Shown one piece after another: positions 25,659-35,315 of a DNA stretch of 64,000 nucleotides. Each line of letters starts with the position of its first letter. The stretch's first letter is position 1. Under the pieces are notes generated by a model. The model had not been told where the DNA came from, ran no database searches, and saw nothing but the letters and a program-made list of their open reading frames with translations. This DNA is from Psychroserpens sp. Hel_I_66 (GTDB lineage: Bacteria; Bacteroidota; Bacteroidia; Flavobacteriales; Flavobacteriaceae). The stretch spans positions 3,492,501 to 3,556,500 of the forward strand of contig NZ_JUGU01000001.1 of NCBI RefSeq assembly GCF_000799465.1, written 5' to 3'. Both the position numbers and the translations under genes were made by a program.

Positions 25659-26444
25659 ATGGAGTTATTCAATTTAAAACATAAAAGAGCACTAATTACG
25701 GGAGGAACCCATGGTCTTGGTATGGCAATGGCAGAAGGTCTAGCAAAAGCAGGAGCTGAGTTGATAATTACAAGTACCACTCCTTCAAAATTAGAAGACG
25801 CCTTAGCGTATTATAAAAAACAAGGTTATAAAGCTTCAGGTTATATTTTTGATGTTACCGATGAGGTTTCAGCAAAAAAAAATACAGATTTAATTTCTTC
25901 GGAAATTGGAGAGATTCACATTCTGGTAAATAATGCAGGAATTATAAAACGGGATCCTGCCATTTCAATGCCAGTAAGTGATTTTAGACGTGTTATAGAT
26001 GTAGATTTGGTAGGTCCTTTTATTATGGCTCAATTGGTTGCAAAGCAAATGATCGAACGCAAAGAGGGCAAAATAATCAACATCTGTTCTATGATGAGCG
26101 AATTAGGCAGGAATACGGTCACTGCTTATGCAGCTGCAAAAGGAGGTCTTAAAATGTTAACACAAAATTTAGCGACAGAGTGGGCTAAACACAACATTCA
26201 AGTCAACGGGATTGGACCAGGATACTTTGCAACAAGCCAAACCGAACCTATTCGTGTAGATGGGCATCCATTTAACGAATTTATCATAAACAGAACACCT
26301 GCAGCACGTTGGGGAAATCCAGAAGATTTACAAGGTGCAGCAGTATTTTTAGCTTCCAAAGCTAGCGATTTTGTTAACGGACAAGTAATTTATGTAGATG
26401 GCGGTATTTTAGCTACCATCGGTAAGCCTTCCAACGAAGACTAA
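25659..26444 (+). CDS. kduD: 2-keto-3-deoxygluconate-forming short-chain dehydrogenase (KduD type)
   Basis: This 261-residue SDR enzyme has the Rossmann motif TGGTHGLGMAMAEG at 14-27, NNAG at 91-94, and the catalytic S144, Y157 and K161 (TAYAAAKGG). It reduces 2,5-diketo-3-deoxygluconate to 2-keto-3-deoxygluconate with NAD(P)H, completing the unsaturated-uronate branch begun by KduI, whose gene ends six bases upstream. It ends with the family-typical YVDGGI. SDR specificity is hard to prove by sequence, but the kduI neighbour makes the call firm. Confidence 0.94.
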   Translation: MELFNLKHKRALITGGTHGLGMAMAEGLAKAGAELIITSTTPSKLEDALAYYKKQGYKASGYIFDVTDEVSAKKNTDLISSEIGEIHILVNNAGIIKRDPAISMPVSDFRRVIDVDLVGPFIMAQLVAKQMIERKEGKIINICSMMSELGRNTVTAYAAAKGGLKMLTQNLATEWAKHNIQVNGIGPGYFATSQTEPIRVDGHPFNEFIINRTPAARWGNPEDLQGAAVFLASKASDFVNGQVIYVDGGILATIGKPSNED

Positions 26445-26468
26445 TGAGTCCAAACTAACCAAAAAGTA

Positions 26469-27872
26469 ATGAGCAAAACATTTATCAACGATAACTTTCT
26501 ACTAGAAAATAAATATGCTGAAGAGTTATACCATAACTACGCCAAGCACCAACCTATTATAGATTACCATAATCATTTACCGCCTCAAGAGATTTTAGAT
26601 GATAAACGTTACGGAAACTTAACTAAAGTTTGGATTAATGGCGACCATTACAAATGGAGAGCTATGCGTACTTTGGGTATCAACGAAAAGTATATTACAG
26701 GTGACGCCTCAGACAAGGACAAGTTTATGCAATGGGCAAAAACAGTTCCTTATACCATGCGTAACCCATTGTATCATTGGACACACTTGGAGTTAACACG
26801 ATATTTTGGTGTTACAGATTTACTAAATGAGAAATCTGCGGAAAAGATCTACGAAGCAACCTCAGAAAAGTTAAGCAGATCAAACTATAGTTGCAGAAAC
26901 TTACTACGTAAAGTAAATGCAGAAGTAGTTTGTACTACTGAAGATCCTATCGATACTTTAGAACATCACCAAAAATTAGCAAAAAGTGATTTTGAAGTAA
27001 AAGTAAGTACCGCATTTAGACCAGATAAAGCTATTTTAATAGCAAATGAAACATACAATGATTATATCAATAGCTTAGGAAAAGCAGCAAATATCAATAT
27101 TGAAACGTATCAAAATTTGAAGGATGCCTTAAAAAGTAGAATCGATTATTTTCATCAAAATGGCTGCAGACTTTGTGATCATGGATTAAATCAAATTTCA
27201 TTCGTGGCATTTACTGAAAGTGAAGTTGATAAGATTTTTGAAAAGAAGATTAAGGGTGATCAACTCACAAAAGAGGACGTTTTAAAATTTGAAACTGCAA
27301 TCCTTTTATTCCTAGCGGAAAAATATCACGAGTTAGGTTGGGTACAACAATTTCATTTAGGAGCATTAAGAAATAACAATCATAGAATGCACAGCATTTT
27401 AGGTCCAGATACAGGTTGGGATTCCATTGGAGATTACCAGCAAGCAGAAAAATTATCTGCATTTTTAAATGCTCTAGATAGTAAAGATAAATTAACAAAA
27501 ACCATTATTTACAATTTAAACCCATCAGATAATGAAGTGATGGCAACCATGATTGGAAATTTTAATGATGGTAGCGTTAAAGGAAAAGTCCAATTTGGAT
27601 CTGGATGGTGGTTCTTAGATCAAAAAGATGGGATGACCAAACAATTAAACGCCTTATCAAATATGGGCTTAATAAGCTGTTTTATTGGGATGTTGACGGA
27701 CTCACGAAGTTTTCTTTCATTTCCAAGACATGAATATTTTAGAAGACTATTATGTAACCTATTAGGAGATGAAATCAAAAGGGGAGAATTACCAAAAGAA
27801 GAAATAGAGTGGATTGGTAAAATGGTTTCAGATATTAGTTATTTCAATGCAAAAGAATATTTTAATTTTTAA
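26469..27872 (+). CDS. uxaC: Uronate isomerase (glucuronate/galacturonate isomerase)
   Basis: This 467-residue amidohydrolase-superfamily enzyme is full length. Motifs: IDYHNHLPPQEI near residue 32 with the H-x-H metal site, GWVQQFHLGALRNNN in the middle, DTGWDSIGD, and a late FLSFPRHEYFRR. It isomerises D-galacturonate to tagaturonate and D-glucuronate to fructuronate, feeding UxaB. Its last 55 bases are duplicated after the following kdgF gene (see repeats), showing that kdgF was inserted here. Confidence 0.96.
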   Translation: MSKTFINDNFLLENKYAEELYHNYAKHQPIIDYHNHLPPQEILDDKRYGNLTKVWINGDHYKWRAMRTLGINEKYITGDASDKDKFMQWAKTVPYTMRNPLYHWTHLELTRYFGVTDLLNEKSAEKIYEATSEKLSRSNYSCRNLLRKVNAEVVCTTEDPIDTLEHHQKLAKSDFEVKVSTAFRPDKAILIANETYNDYINSLGKAANINIETYQNLKDALKSRIDYFHQNGCRLCDHGLNQISFVAFTESEVDKIFEKKIKGDQLTKEDVLKFETAILLFLAEKYHELGWVQQFHLGALRNNNHRMHSILGPDTGWDSIGDYQQAEKLSAFLNALDSKDKLTKTIIYNLNPSDNEVMATMIGNFNDGSVKGKVQFGSGWWFLDQKDGMTKQLNALSNMGLISCFIGMLTDSRSFLSFPRHEYFRRLLCNLLGDEIKRGELPKEEIEWIGKMVSDISYFNAKEYFNF

Positions 27873-27874
27873 AT
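27817..27874 (+). repeat. 58-bp direct repeat, left copy: 3' end of uxaC
   Basis: The last codons and stop of uxaC (gtaaaatggtttcagatatt to aatttttaaat) recur at 28265-28322 with one substitution (c to t). The two copies bracket kdgF. Confidence 0.95.
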
Positions 27875-27883
27875 TAAAGATTT

Positions 27884-28228
27884 ATGATGGAAAGCACTGT
27901 ATTCTTTGAAACAAATAGGCAGGAATGGGAGAACGTTGAAGATAAAATCAAAAGGCAAATTGTAGGATATGATGATACGATGATGATGGTAAATGTACGC
28001 TTCGAGAAGGGAGGGATTGGTCAATTACACCATCACGTTCATACACAAAGTACATTTATTTCCGAAGGTAAGTTTGAAGTGACTATTGGCGTAAATAAAA
28101 AAATCTTAAAAAAGGGAGATTCCTTTTTTGTTCCATCAAACACACCACACGGTGTAATTTGTATTGACGAAGGCATGTTGGTTGACGTTTTTACGCCTAT
28201 GCGTGAAGATTTTGTAGACAAAAACTAG
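27884..28228 (+). CDS. kdgF: KdgF-type cupin, unsaturated uronate ring-opening enzyme
   Basis: This 114-residue single-domain cupin matches the length of KdgF. It speeds the conversion of 4,5-unsaturated galacturonate to the linear keto form used by KduI. The metal ligands are visible in GQLHHHVHTQSTF (His cluster at 49-53, Gln55) and PSNTPHGV (H89), and the C-terminal DVFTPMREDF contains the catalytic arginine and aspartate region known for KdgF. Two ATGs in a row (27884, 27887) are possible starts. The gene sits between two nearly identical 58-bp copies of the uxaC 3' end, so it is a recent insertion in the operon. Confidence 0.9.
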   Translation: MMESTVFFETNRQEWENVEDKIKRQIVGYDDTMMMVNVRFEKGGIGQLHHHVHTQSTFISEGKFEVTIGVNKKILKKGDSFFVPSNTPHGVICIDEGMLVDVFTPMREDFVDKN

Positions 28229-28264
28229 TCCTCATAAAATGAGATTAACAATTAGCCACTACGA

Positions 28265-28322
28265 GTAAAATGGTTTTAGATATTAGTTATTTCAATGCAA
28301 AAGAATATTTTAATTTTTAAAT
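28265..28322 (+). repeat. 58-bp direct repeat, right copy: orphan uxaC 3' end
   Basis: A copy of the uxaC terminus (27817-27874) with one mismatch, no gene body upstream, placed between kdgF and dctP. It is the scar of the event that placed kdgF here. Confidence 0.95.
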
Positions 28323-28343
28323 AATTTTCAAACCCAGTTTAAA

Positions 28344-29324
28344 ATGATCTTAATACAGAAATTATTACGTTACGTCTCTATAGTTGTTTTAGTCTGTAGT
28401 TGTGATCATGTAAGCGATACCAGAACTATTAAGCTTGCACATAGCTTAGATGTCAATCACTCAGTGCATAAAGCAATGGTTAAAATGGGTGAGGATTTAA
28501 TTGAGATTTCCGGAGGAAAAATGCAATTGGAAATTTATCCAAGTCAGCAATTAGGTACAGAACGAGAATGTATCGAGCTGCTGCAAATTGGTAGCCTGGA
28601 CATGACTAAAGTTTCGGTTGGTGTCATGGAGAACTTTGCACCTCGCATGAAGGTCTTTGGCCTACCTTATTTATTTAGGGATCGAGCGCATTCCTTTTCA
28701 GTTTTAGATGGACCAATTGGTCAAGAATTACTAGATGAGGGTACGCAATATTGGATTAAAGGATTAGGATATTATGATGCAGGAAGCAGAAGCTTTTACA
28801 CAAAAGACAAACCTATTAATACTCCAGAAGATTTACAGGGATTGAAGATTAGAGTCATGGAGAGTGTCACTGCTATGGATATGGTGAAGAGTCTGGGTGG
28901 CTCTCCAACGCCAATTTCTTGGGGAGAATTATACACCTCATTACAGCAAGGTGTTGTGGATGGCGCAGAAAATAATCCACCTAGTTTTTTCTTGTCAAGA
29001 CATTACGAAGTTTGCAAATACTACTCTTTAGATGAGCACACGGTTTTACCAGATGTTCTAATTATAGGGACCCATATTTGGGACCGACTGTCTGAACAGG
29101 AAAAAATTTGGCTTCAACAAGCTGTGGATCAATCTGTAATATACCAGCGTGAACTTTGGGCAGATGCCGAAAAAGAAGCTCTAGACGAAGTTCAAAAAGC
29201 AGGAGTAACAGTCGTGAGACCAGATAAAAAGGCGTTTTCAGATGATGTGGAAGGAGTTTACGATGCCTACGGAAAAGATAAAGACATGCTTAATTTGATA
29301 GAGCGCATTAAAAAAACGAACTAA
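28344..29324 (+). CDS. TRAP transporter solute-binding lipoprotein (DctP family), uronate
   Basis: This 326-residue periplasmic binding protein of a tripartite ATP-independent transporter has a lipobox VCSC at about C20, so it is membrane-tethered. Family landmarks: IKLAHSLDVNHSVHKAM, the PSQQLGTERE segment, LPYLFRDRAHSF, LKIRVMES with the carboxylate-binding arginine, and VDGAENNPPSF. It is followed by DctQ and DctM with gaps of one base each. Position inside the uxaC/uxaB/uxaA operon points to galacturonate, glucuronate or their unsaturated forms as substrate. Confidence 0.93.
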   Translation: MILIQKLLRYVSIVVLVCSCDHVSDTRTIKLAHSLDVNHSVHKAMVKMGEDLIEISGGKMQLEIYPSQQLGTERECIELLQIGSLDMTKVSVGVMENFAPRMKVFGLPYLFRDRAHSFSVLDGPIGQELLDEGTQYWIKGLGYYDAGSRSFYTKDKPINTPEDLQGLKIRVMESVTAMDMVKSLGGSPTPISWGELYTSLQQGVVDGAENNPPSFFLSRHYEVCKYYSLDEHTVLPDVLIIGTHIWDRLSEQEKIWLQQAVDQSVIYQRELWADAEKEALDEVQKAGVTVVRPDKKAFSDDVEGVYDAYGKDKDMLNLIERIKKTN

Positions 29325-29325
29325 A

Positions 29326-29787
29326 ATGGCATTAAGACAAAAAATAGATAAAACATTAGGTAATATTCTTATTATCATAATGGGAGTAATGGTCATAAAT
29401 GTGATTTGGCAGGTATTTACAAGATTTGTAGTTGGTACACCAAGTTCATTTACAGATGAATTGGCACGTTATTTAATGATTTGGTTAGGAATTCTCGGTG
29501 CAGCTTATGTGTCAGGACGAAATATGCATGTAGCCATTGATGTGTTGCCACAAAGAGCATCAACAAAAACACAACGAAAATTAAAACTTACGGTTTATGT
29601 GCTTATTATTCTATTTGCCTTTTTTGCAATGGTTTTAGGAGGAAGTCGATTGGTTTATATTACGTATGTTTTAGATCAGCAATCTCCAGCACTACAGTTG
29701 CCCTTGGCATTTGTGTATTTAGCAATCCCCTTGAGTGGCATCCTAATTATGTATTACAAAATTTCAGACATCATTAATACCAAATAA
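29326..29787 (+). CDS. TRAP transporter small permease (DctQ family)
   Basis: This 153-residue inner-membrane protein has four helices and the DctQ signature ELARYLMIWLGILGAAYVSGRNMHV. It couples the binding protein to the large DctM subunit. It starts one base after dctP and ends one base before dctM, so the three are strictly co-expressed. Length is normal. Confidence 0.93.
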   Translation: MALRQKIDKTLGNILIIIMGVMVINVIWQVFTRFVVGTPSSFTDELARYLMIWLGILGAAYVSGRNMHVAIDVLPQRASTKTQRKLKLTVYVLIILFAFFAMVLGGSRLVYITYVLDQQSPALQLPLAFVYLAIPLSGILIMYYKISDIINTK

Positions 29788-29788
29788 C

Positions 29789-31084
29789 ATGGATTATATA
29801 CCAATTTTAGTTTTAGTCGTTAGTTTTATCGGCTTATTATCTATAGGAACTCCAGTTGCTTGGAGCATTTCCATTTCATCTGTATTAACGATGTTAGTAA
29901 GTATTCCCGCTTTTCCAGCATTTACTACAGTGTCTCAAAGAATGGGAACTGGTTTAGATAGTTTCGCATTATTGGCCATACCGTTTTTTATTCTCTCTGG
30001 ACAACTCATGAATAAAGGAGGAATTGCACATAGACTCATCGCATTCGCTAAAACATTGGTGGGCTCGTTGCCTGGAGGATTGGCATTGATTAATGTTATT
30101 GGTGCTATGTTAATGGGAGCAATTGCAGGATCTGCAATGGCTTCAGCTTCTGCGATGGGAAGTATTCTTGGTCCAGAAATGGAAAAGGAAGGCTATTCTA
30201 AAGAGTTTGGCGCTGCTGTAAATATTACTTCGGCAACAACAGGTTTGATTATTCCGCCAAGTAATGTTTTGATTGTGTATTCTTTGGCGAGTGGAGGCGT
30301 TTCAATTGCAGCCTTGTTTTTGGCTGGCTATATTCCGGGAATTTTAACCGGACTATTTTTAATGGTAGTAGCTTCATTTTGGGCAAAAAAGAAAAAGTAT
30401 AAACTAGGAGATAGAAGTTCACTAAAAGAAGTATTTAAGACATTTGTTGATGCTGTACCAAGTTTATTTCTATTGGTCATAGTCATTGGCGGAATCGTGA
30501 CCGGGATTTTCACAGCAACTGAAGCTTCTGCAATAGCAGTACTGTATACGCTCATTTTAGGATTTGTGTATAAAGAAATTAATATGAAATCACTTCCAGA
30601 AATCCTATTGGATTCTTCATGTACAACTGCAGTTGTAATGCTTTTAATTGGTGCTTCCATGAGTATGTCTTGGGTGATGTCTTATGAAAATATACCACAG
30701 GATATTAGTTCTTCATTATTAGCAATTAGTGATAACAAGATTATTATTCTTTTAATTATCAACCTTATACTGTTATTTGTAGGGATCTTTATGGATATGA
30801 CGCCAGCAGTCCTCATTTTTACACCTATATTTTTACCTGTAGTTGTTGGTCTGGGGATGGATCCTGTACACTTTGGAATTATTATGGTACTTAACTTATG
30901 TATAGGGCTCTGTACGCCACCTGTCGGCTCAGTCCTCTTTGTTGGTGTTGGTGTCGCCCAAACCACCATTCAAAAGGTTATGAAGCCATTGCTGCCTTTA
31001 TTTCTGGCAATGGTAGTCGCCTTGTTTTTAGTAACTTATTTTCCTCAATTAACCCTTTGGTTACCAAGTTTGTTCAACTTATAA
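29789..31084 (+). CDS. TRAP transporter large permease (DctM family)
   Basis: This 431-residue protein with about twelve helices is the ion-coupled transport subunit. Typical segments: LLAIPFFILSGQLMNKGGIAHRLI, GAIAGSAMASASAMGSILGPEM, IIPPSNVLIVYSLASGGVSIAALFLAGYIPG and the late LCIGLCTPPVGSVLFVGVGV. With DctP and DctQ it imports uronates into the cytoplasm using the sodium gradient. TRAP systems for uronates are known in several bacterial groups; in a Bacteroidota pectin locus the more usual choice is an MFS or SSS carrier. Confidence 0.94.
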   Translation: MDYIPILVLVVSFIGLLSIGTPVAWSISISSVLTMLVSIPAFPAFTTVSQRMGTGLDSFALLAIPFFILSGQLMNKGGIAHRLIAFAKTLVGSLPGGLALINVIGAMLMGAIAGSAMASASAMGSILGPEMEKEGYSKEFGAAVNITSATTGLIIPPSNVLIVYSLASGGVSIAALFLAGYIPGILTGLFLMVVASFWAKKKKYKLGDRSSLKEVFKTFVDAVPSLFLLVIVIGGIVTGIFTATEASAIAVLYTLILGFVYKEINMKSLPEILLDSSCTTAVVMLLIGASMSMSWVMSYENIPQDISSSLLAISDNKIIILLIINLILLFVGIFMDMTPAVLIFTPIFLPVVVGLGMDPVHFGIIMVLNLCIGLCTPPVGSVLFVGVGVAQTTIQKVMKPLLPLFLAMVVALFLVTYFPQLTLWLPSLFNL

Positions 31085-31095
31085 ATTAGAATCAC

Positions 31096-32556
31096 ATGTC
31101 AATAACTAAACATAAACAATTAAATAGAGCCAATATTGGGCTAGAAAAAAAACTTCCAATTAAAGTCGTTCAGTTTGGAGAAGGAAATTTCTTGAGAGCT
31201 TTCGTAGAATACGCTATACAGCAATTAAATAATTCAGCTGGATTTAATGCAGGTGTAGCAGTTGTTCAGCCGATTGAAAGAGGGATGGTGGATATGCTTA
31301 ATGATCAGGATGGATTATACACCCTATTCTTAAAAGGGATTCAAAGGGGCGAGGAAATTCAGAAGAAAGAATTAATAACCAATATTGTAAAAGGGATCAA
31401 CCCTTATATAGATTTTGACCAATATTTAAACTTAGCAAAAGAGGAAGAGCTAGAATTTATAATTTCAAATACAACTGAAGCTGGAATTACGTACGTAGAA
31501 AGTGACACGATGGAGATGCAACCACCAAGTTCTTTTCCAGCAAAGTTAACAGTCTTGTTGAACGAAAGATTTAATTTTTTTAATGGAGCTTCAGATAAAG
31601 GTTTGACCATTATTCCATGCGAATTAATCAATAACAATTCTGAACAATTAAAAGAGATTATTTTAAAATATGCCAACGACTGGAAATTGGGCAAAGACTT
31701 CGTAAACTGGATCAATAACGATTGCTCTTTCCACAGCACGCTGGTTGATAGAATCGTGCCTGGTTATCCAAAAGACGACATTCAAGCTTATAATAATCAA
31801 CTGGATTATGAAGATAATTTAATTGTTGCTGCTGAAGTTTTTTTACTTTGGGTCATTGAAGGTGGCGATGCATTAAAGAAAAAATTACCATTTCATAAAA
31901 CCGATCTAGATGTTAAGATTGTAAAAGATATGCAACCTTATCGTACAAGAAAAGTGAGGATTTTAAATGGAGCACACACCTCGATGGTGCCATTTTCTTT
32001 ACTCTACGGAAATGAAACTGTAAAAGAAACGGTAGATAATGAGTTTACTGGAAATTTCGTGAACAAAGCAATATTTGACGAAATTAACGACGTGCTTCCG
32101 ATGGATAGAAGTGAATTGAATAGTTTTGCTGAAGCAGTTTTAGATCGTTTTAGAAACCCATTCATCAAACATAAACTGGCAGACATTGCATTAAACTCAA
32201 TTTCAAAATTTAAGGTGCGCGTCTTACCAAGTTTATTGGAGTTTCAATCTAAAAACGGAAAGTTACCAACTAACCTAACCTTTGCATTAGCCTGTTTAAT
32301 TCGGTTTTACAAAGGGACTTGGCAAGGAAAGGGTTTGCCAATAAAAGATAGTGAGGATGTTGTTTTAGCATTTCAGAATATATGGAAAGCAAACACATCA
32401 AAAGAAGTAGCAATTTCCAGCTTACAGCAAACGGATTTTTGGGATGAAGATCTCACAAAAATTCCAGACTTAACAGAAGCGATTACATTAGCTTTAAATG
32501 AAATTGAAGCCAACGGAATAGAAAATGGCTTAGCTAATTTTAGCAAGACCTATTAA
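31096..32556 (+). CDS. uxaB: Tagaturonate reductase (altronate oxidoreductase)
   Basis: This 486-residue member of the mannitol dehydrogenase family is full length. The N-terminal nucleotide-binding motif is VVQFGEGNFLRAFVEYAI; the C-terminal catalytic part contains RKVRILNGAHTSMVPFSLLYG with the family lysine/asparagine/histidine set. It reduces D-tagaturonate to D-altronate with NADH, taking the product of UxaC and feeding UxaA. It follows the transporter with an 11-base gap. Confidence 0.95.
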   Translation: MSITKHKQLNRANIGLEKKLPIKVVQFGEGNFLRAFVEYAIQQLNNSAGFNAGVAVVQPIERGMVDMLNDQDGLYTLFLKGIQRGEEIQKKELITNIVKGINPYIDFDQYLNLAKEEELEFIISNTTEAGITYVESDTMEMQPPSSFPAKLTVLLNERFNFFNGASDKGLTIIPCELINNNSEQLKEIILKYANDWKLGKDFVNWINNDCSFHSTLVDRIVPGYPKDDIQAYNNQLDYEDNLIVAAEVFLLWVIEGGDALKKKLPFHKTDLDVKIVKDMQPYRTRKVRILNGAHTSMVPFSLLYGNETVKETVDNEFTGNFVNKAIFDEINDVLPMDRSELNSFAEAVLDRFRNPFIKHKLADIALNSISKFKVRVLPSLLEFQSKNGKLPTNLTFALACLIRFYKGTWQGKGLPIKDSEDVVLAFQNIWKANTSKEVAISSLQQTDFWDEDLTKIPDLTEAITLALNEIEANGIENGLANFSKTY

Positions 32557-32577
32557 ATTATACAATACAGCATCATT

Positions 32578-34188
32578 ATGCAGAAGAGATTAATAAAAGT
32601 TCACCCGTCAGACAACGTAGCAGTTGCTCTTGTCAATTTAAAATCGGGTGATGTTATTTCATTTGAAAATCAAGATATACATGTCGTTTCAGATGTCAAG
32701 GCAAAACACAAAATTGCACTAGAGACTTTTCAAAAAGGAGCCTCAATAATGATGTATGGTGTGTTGGTTGGTAAGGCGAATTCAGTTATTGAAAAGGGAG
32801 ATGTTTTAACTATTGAAAATGTAAAACACCAAAGTGCAAAAGTAAGTCACAAAACAGATACTATTGGTTGGACAAAACCTAATGTAGAAAGATGGAAGGA
32901 TAAAACGTTTATGGGTTATCATAGAGAAGATGGACAAGTAGGTACTGCAAATACGTGGTTGTTTTTTCCTTTGGTGTTTTGTGAAAATAAAAACATAGAA
33001 AAACTAAGAGATATTTTTGAGAGAGAGTTACTAACAAAAAAGGTAAACTCACATCAAATGCTATTGCGATCTTTGATAAATGATAATGACAATACTGAAG
33101 AAGAACAACTAGAAACTACCAAGGTTTTTGAAAATATTGATGTAAAATTCATCACACATCCAGGAGGCTGTGGCGGTATTCGTCAAGATTCTGAAAGTTT
33201 AGCAAGATTATTGGCAGGTTACGTAAAAAATCCAAACGTGGCTGGCGCAACAGTTTTGAGTTTAGGCTGTCAAAATTTGCAAATAGATATCTTTAACAAG
33301 GCATTAGAGGCTATAAGTCCAGATAATAAAAAACCTGTGTTGATGTATGAGCAGCAACAAATGGGAACAGTGGATGAAATGCTATCAGCTATTATCAAAA
33401 GTTCGTATGTAGCCATTAAAGAAGCTAATAAAATAGAGAGAACACCAGCACCTTTATCTAAATTAAAAGTAGGTTTAGAATGTGGAGGATCTGATGGTTT
33501 TTCTGGTATTTCTGCAAATCCAACATTAGGTTATACCTCAGATATGTTAGTGGCTTTAGGCGGAACAGCAATTTTAGCTGAATTTCCAGAATTGTGTGGC
33601 GTTGAGCAGGAATTGGTAAATCGTTGCGAAACAGAAAGTGCTGCAAATAGATTTTTAGATTTGATGCAAGCTTTTGAGAAATCTGTTGTAGATGCAGGTT
33701 CTGGTTTTGATATGAATCCATCTCCAGGGAACATTAAAGATGGATTAATAACAGATGCCATGAAATCTGCAGGAGCAGCTAAAAAAGGCGGGACATCTCC
33801 AGTGGTAGATGTTTTAGATTATGGTGAGTATGTCACTAAGCCTGGTTTAAATCTTTTATGCACTCCAGGAAATGATGTAGAAAGTACAACAGCTATGGTA
33901 GGTTCTGGAGCAAATATTGTGCTATTTACAACAGGTTTGGGAACTCCAACGGGAAATCCTATTACTCCTGTAATTAAAGTGTCTTCAAATTCTGAATTAG
34001 CTCAAAAAATGAGTGATATTATTGATGTAGATACAGGACCAGTTATAAAAGGGGAGAAGTCAATTGAAGAAATGGCTGAAACAATGTTGAGTTATATTGT
34101 TGAAGTTGCAAGCGGACGAACTGAATCTAAAGCAAGCCTGTTGAATCAAAATGATTTTATTCCGTGGAAAAGAGGAGTGTCACTTTAA
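32578..34188 (+). CDS. uxaA: Altronate dehydratase
   Basis: This 536-residue iron-dependent dehydratase is a single chain with the SAF-like N-terminal domain (about 1-95) joined to the catalytic UxaA domain. Landmarks: FMGYHREDGQVGTANTW, THPGGCGGIRQDSESLARLLAGY, LGCQNLQID, LECGGSDGFSGISANPTLG and GGTSPVVDVLDYGE. It makes 2-keto-3-deoxygluconate from D-altronate, so both branches of the operon end in the same product. No KDG kinase or KDPG aldolase gene lies in the window. It is the last gene of the operon. Confidence 0.96.
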   Translation: MQKRLIKVHPSDNVAVALVNLKSGDVISFENQDIHVVSDVKAKHKIALETFQKGASIMMYGVLVGKANSVIEKGDVLTIENVKHQSAKVSHKTDTIGWTKPNVERWKDKTFMGYHREDGQVGTANTWLFFPLVFCENKNIEKLRDIFERELLTKKVNSHQMLLRSLINDNDNTEEEQLETTKVFENIDVKFITHPGGCGGIRQDSESLARLLAGYVKNPNVAGATVLSLGCQNLQIDIFNKALEAISPDNKKPVLMYEQQQMGTVDEMLSAIIKSSYVAIKEANKIERTPAPLSKLKVGLECGGSDGFSGISANPTLGYTSDMLVALGGTAILAEFPELCGVEQELVNRCETESAANRFLDLMQAFEKSVVDAGSGFDMNPSPGNIKDGLITDAMKSAGAAKKGGTSPVVDVLDYGEYVTKPGLNLLCTPGNDVESTTAMVGSGANIVLFTTGLGTPTGNPITPVIKVSSNSELAQKMSDIIDVDTGPVIKGEKSIEEMAETMLSYIVEVASGRTESKASLLNQNDFIPWKRGVSL

Positions 34189-34202
34189 TAAAGTTAAGAA
34201 TA

Positions 34203-35228
34203 TTAATGACTTTGTTTCAATGAAGATTTACGAATGATCAATTCGGGTTGTAATACTATTTGTTGTTGTTCCTTTGTCTTAACATCAGCATCTACTTCTT
34301 CCAAAAAGAGCTTTGCAGCTCTCCTTCCCATTTCTATTGGTGATTGATCTACAGAGGTTATAGATAGTTCCATAAAACGAGTAAAAGGTTCATTACTAAA
34401 TCCAATAACGCTAATATCTTCTGGGATTCTGAGGCCACTTTCTTTAATTTCCTCAATAGCTCCCAAAGCTGTAAAATCACTAGATGAGAAAATGGCATCT
34501 GGAGGTATTGCCATATTCAACAATTGCTTGGTTACTTTTCTACCTTCATCAACTTTACTAAAAGTTTCAATAACCAAACTTTCATCAAATTCCAGACCGT
34601 GATCTATAATGGCTTGTTTGTAACCTAAATATCGATTTTTAAATATCTCTAGAGAACGATCGTTTGATAAATGGGCAATTCTTTTGCAACCTTGTTCTAT
34701 TAAATGTTTTGTAGCTATATAAGACCCACTAAAATCATCAATGGTTACTGAGCTAACGCCAGAAATGTCTTTTTTTCTATCAAAGAATATTAAAGGAACT
34801 TGCTTTTGGGCAATATTATTAAATATTTTGTTTTTAGTTTTAGAATTGGAGATAGACATTAAAATCCCATCAACCTGTGCATTTAATAACGAATTGATAT
34901 TACCTGTTTCTAATTTTTCTTGATCATGGGTTTGGCAAATTATAACGTGATACCCTTTAGGGTACAATTCCTCTTCAATACCTCTAATAACTGAAGCGAA
35001 GAAGTTACTATCTATTCTAGGTACTATCACACCAACATTATAACTTTTGCCACTTTTAAGTGCTCTGGCTAAGGTGTTTTGTTCATAGTTCATTTCAGTA
35101 GCAGTATCCTGAACTAATTTTCTCGTTTTTTCACTAATTTTAATATTATTATTAAGAGCCCTAGATACCGTTGCTGCTGTTAATTCTAACTTTTTAGCAA
35201 TATCATAAATAGTTACTTTTTTCTTCAT
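34203..35228 (-). CDS. LacI-family transcriptional regulator of the pectin locus
   Basis: This 341-residue repressor has an N-terminal LacI helix-turn-helix (VTIYDIAKKLELTAATVSRALN, then the hinge helix NTLARALKSGKS) and a periplasmic-binding-protein-like sensor domain (about 60-335). The binding target is almost certainly TGTAATCGATTACA, found before kduI, susC and the GH28 gene, with one mismatch in the gap between this gene and the PL9 gene, implying autoregulation. The inducer is likely a uronate intermediate such as KDG, by inference. Transcribed towards uxaA, with convergent ends 14 bases apart. Confidence 0.94.
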   Translation of the reverse strand: MKKKVTIYDIAKKLELTAATVSRALNNNIKISEKTRKLVQDTATEMNYEQNTLARALKSGKSYNVGVIVPRIDSNFFASVIRGIEEELYPKGYHVIICQTHDQEKLETGNINSLLNAQVDGILMSISNSKTKNKIFNNIAQKQVPLIFFDRKKDISGVSSVTIDDFSGSYIATKHLIEQGCKRIAHLSNDRSLEIFKNRYLGYKQAIIDHGLEFDESLVIETFSKVDEGRKVTKQLLNMAIPPDAIFSSSDFTALGAIEEIKESGLRIPEDISVIGFSNEPFTRFMELSITSVDQSPIEMGRRAAKLFLEEVDADVKTKEQQQIVLQPELIIRKSSLKQSH

Positions 35229-35315
35229 AATTTTGATTAACGATATGACTCGTAAATTTACATCTTTTATTTATATTAAAACTTTTGTTTTTAGAGACTA
35301 AATTTACTAATATTA

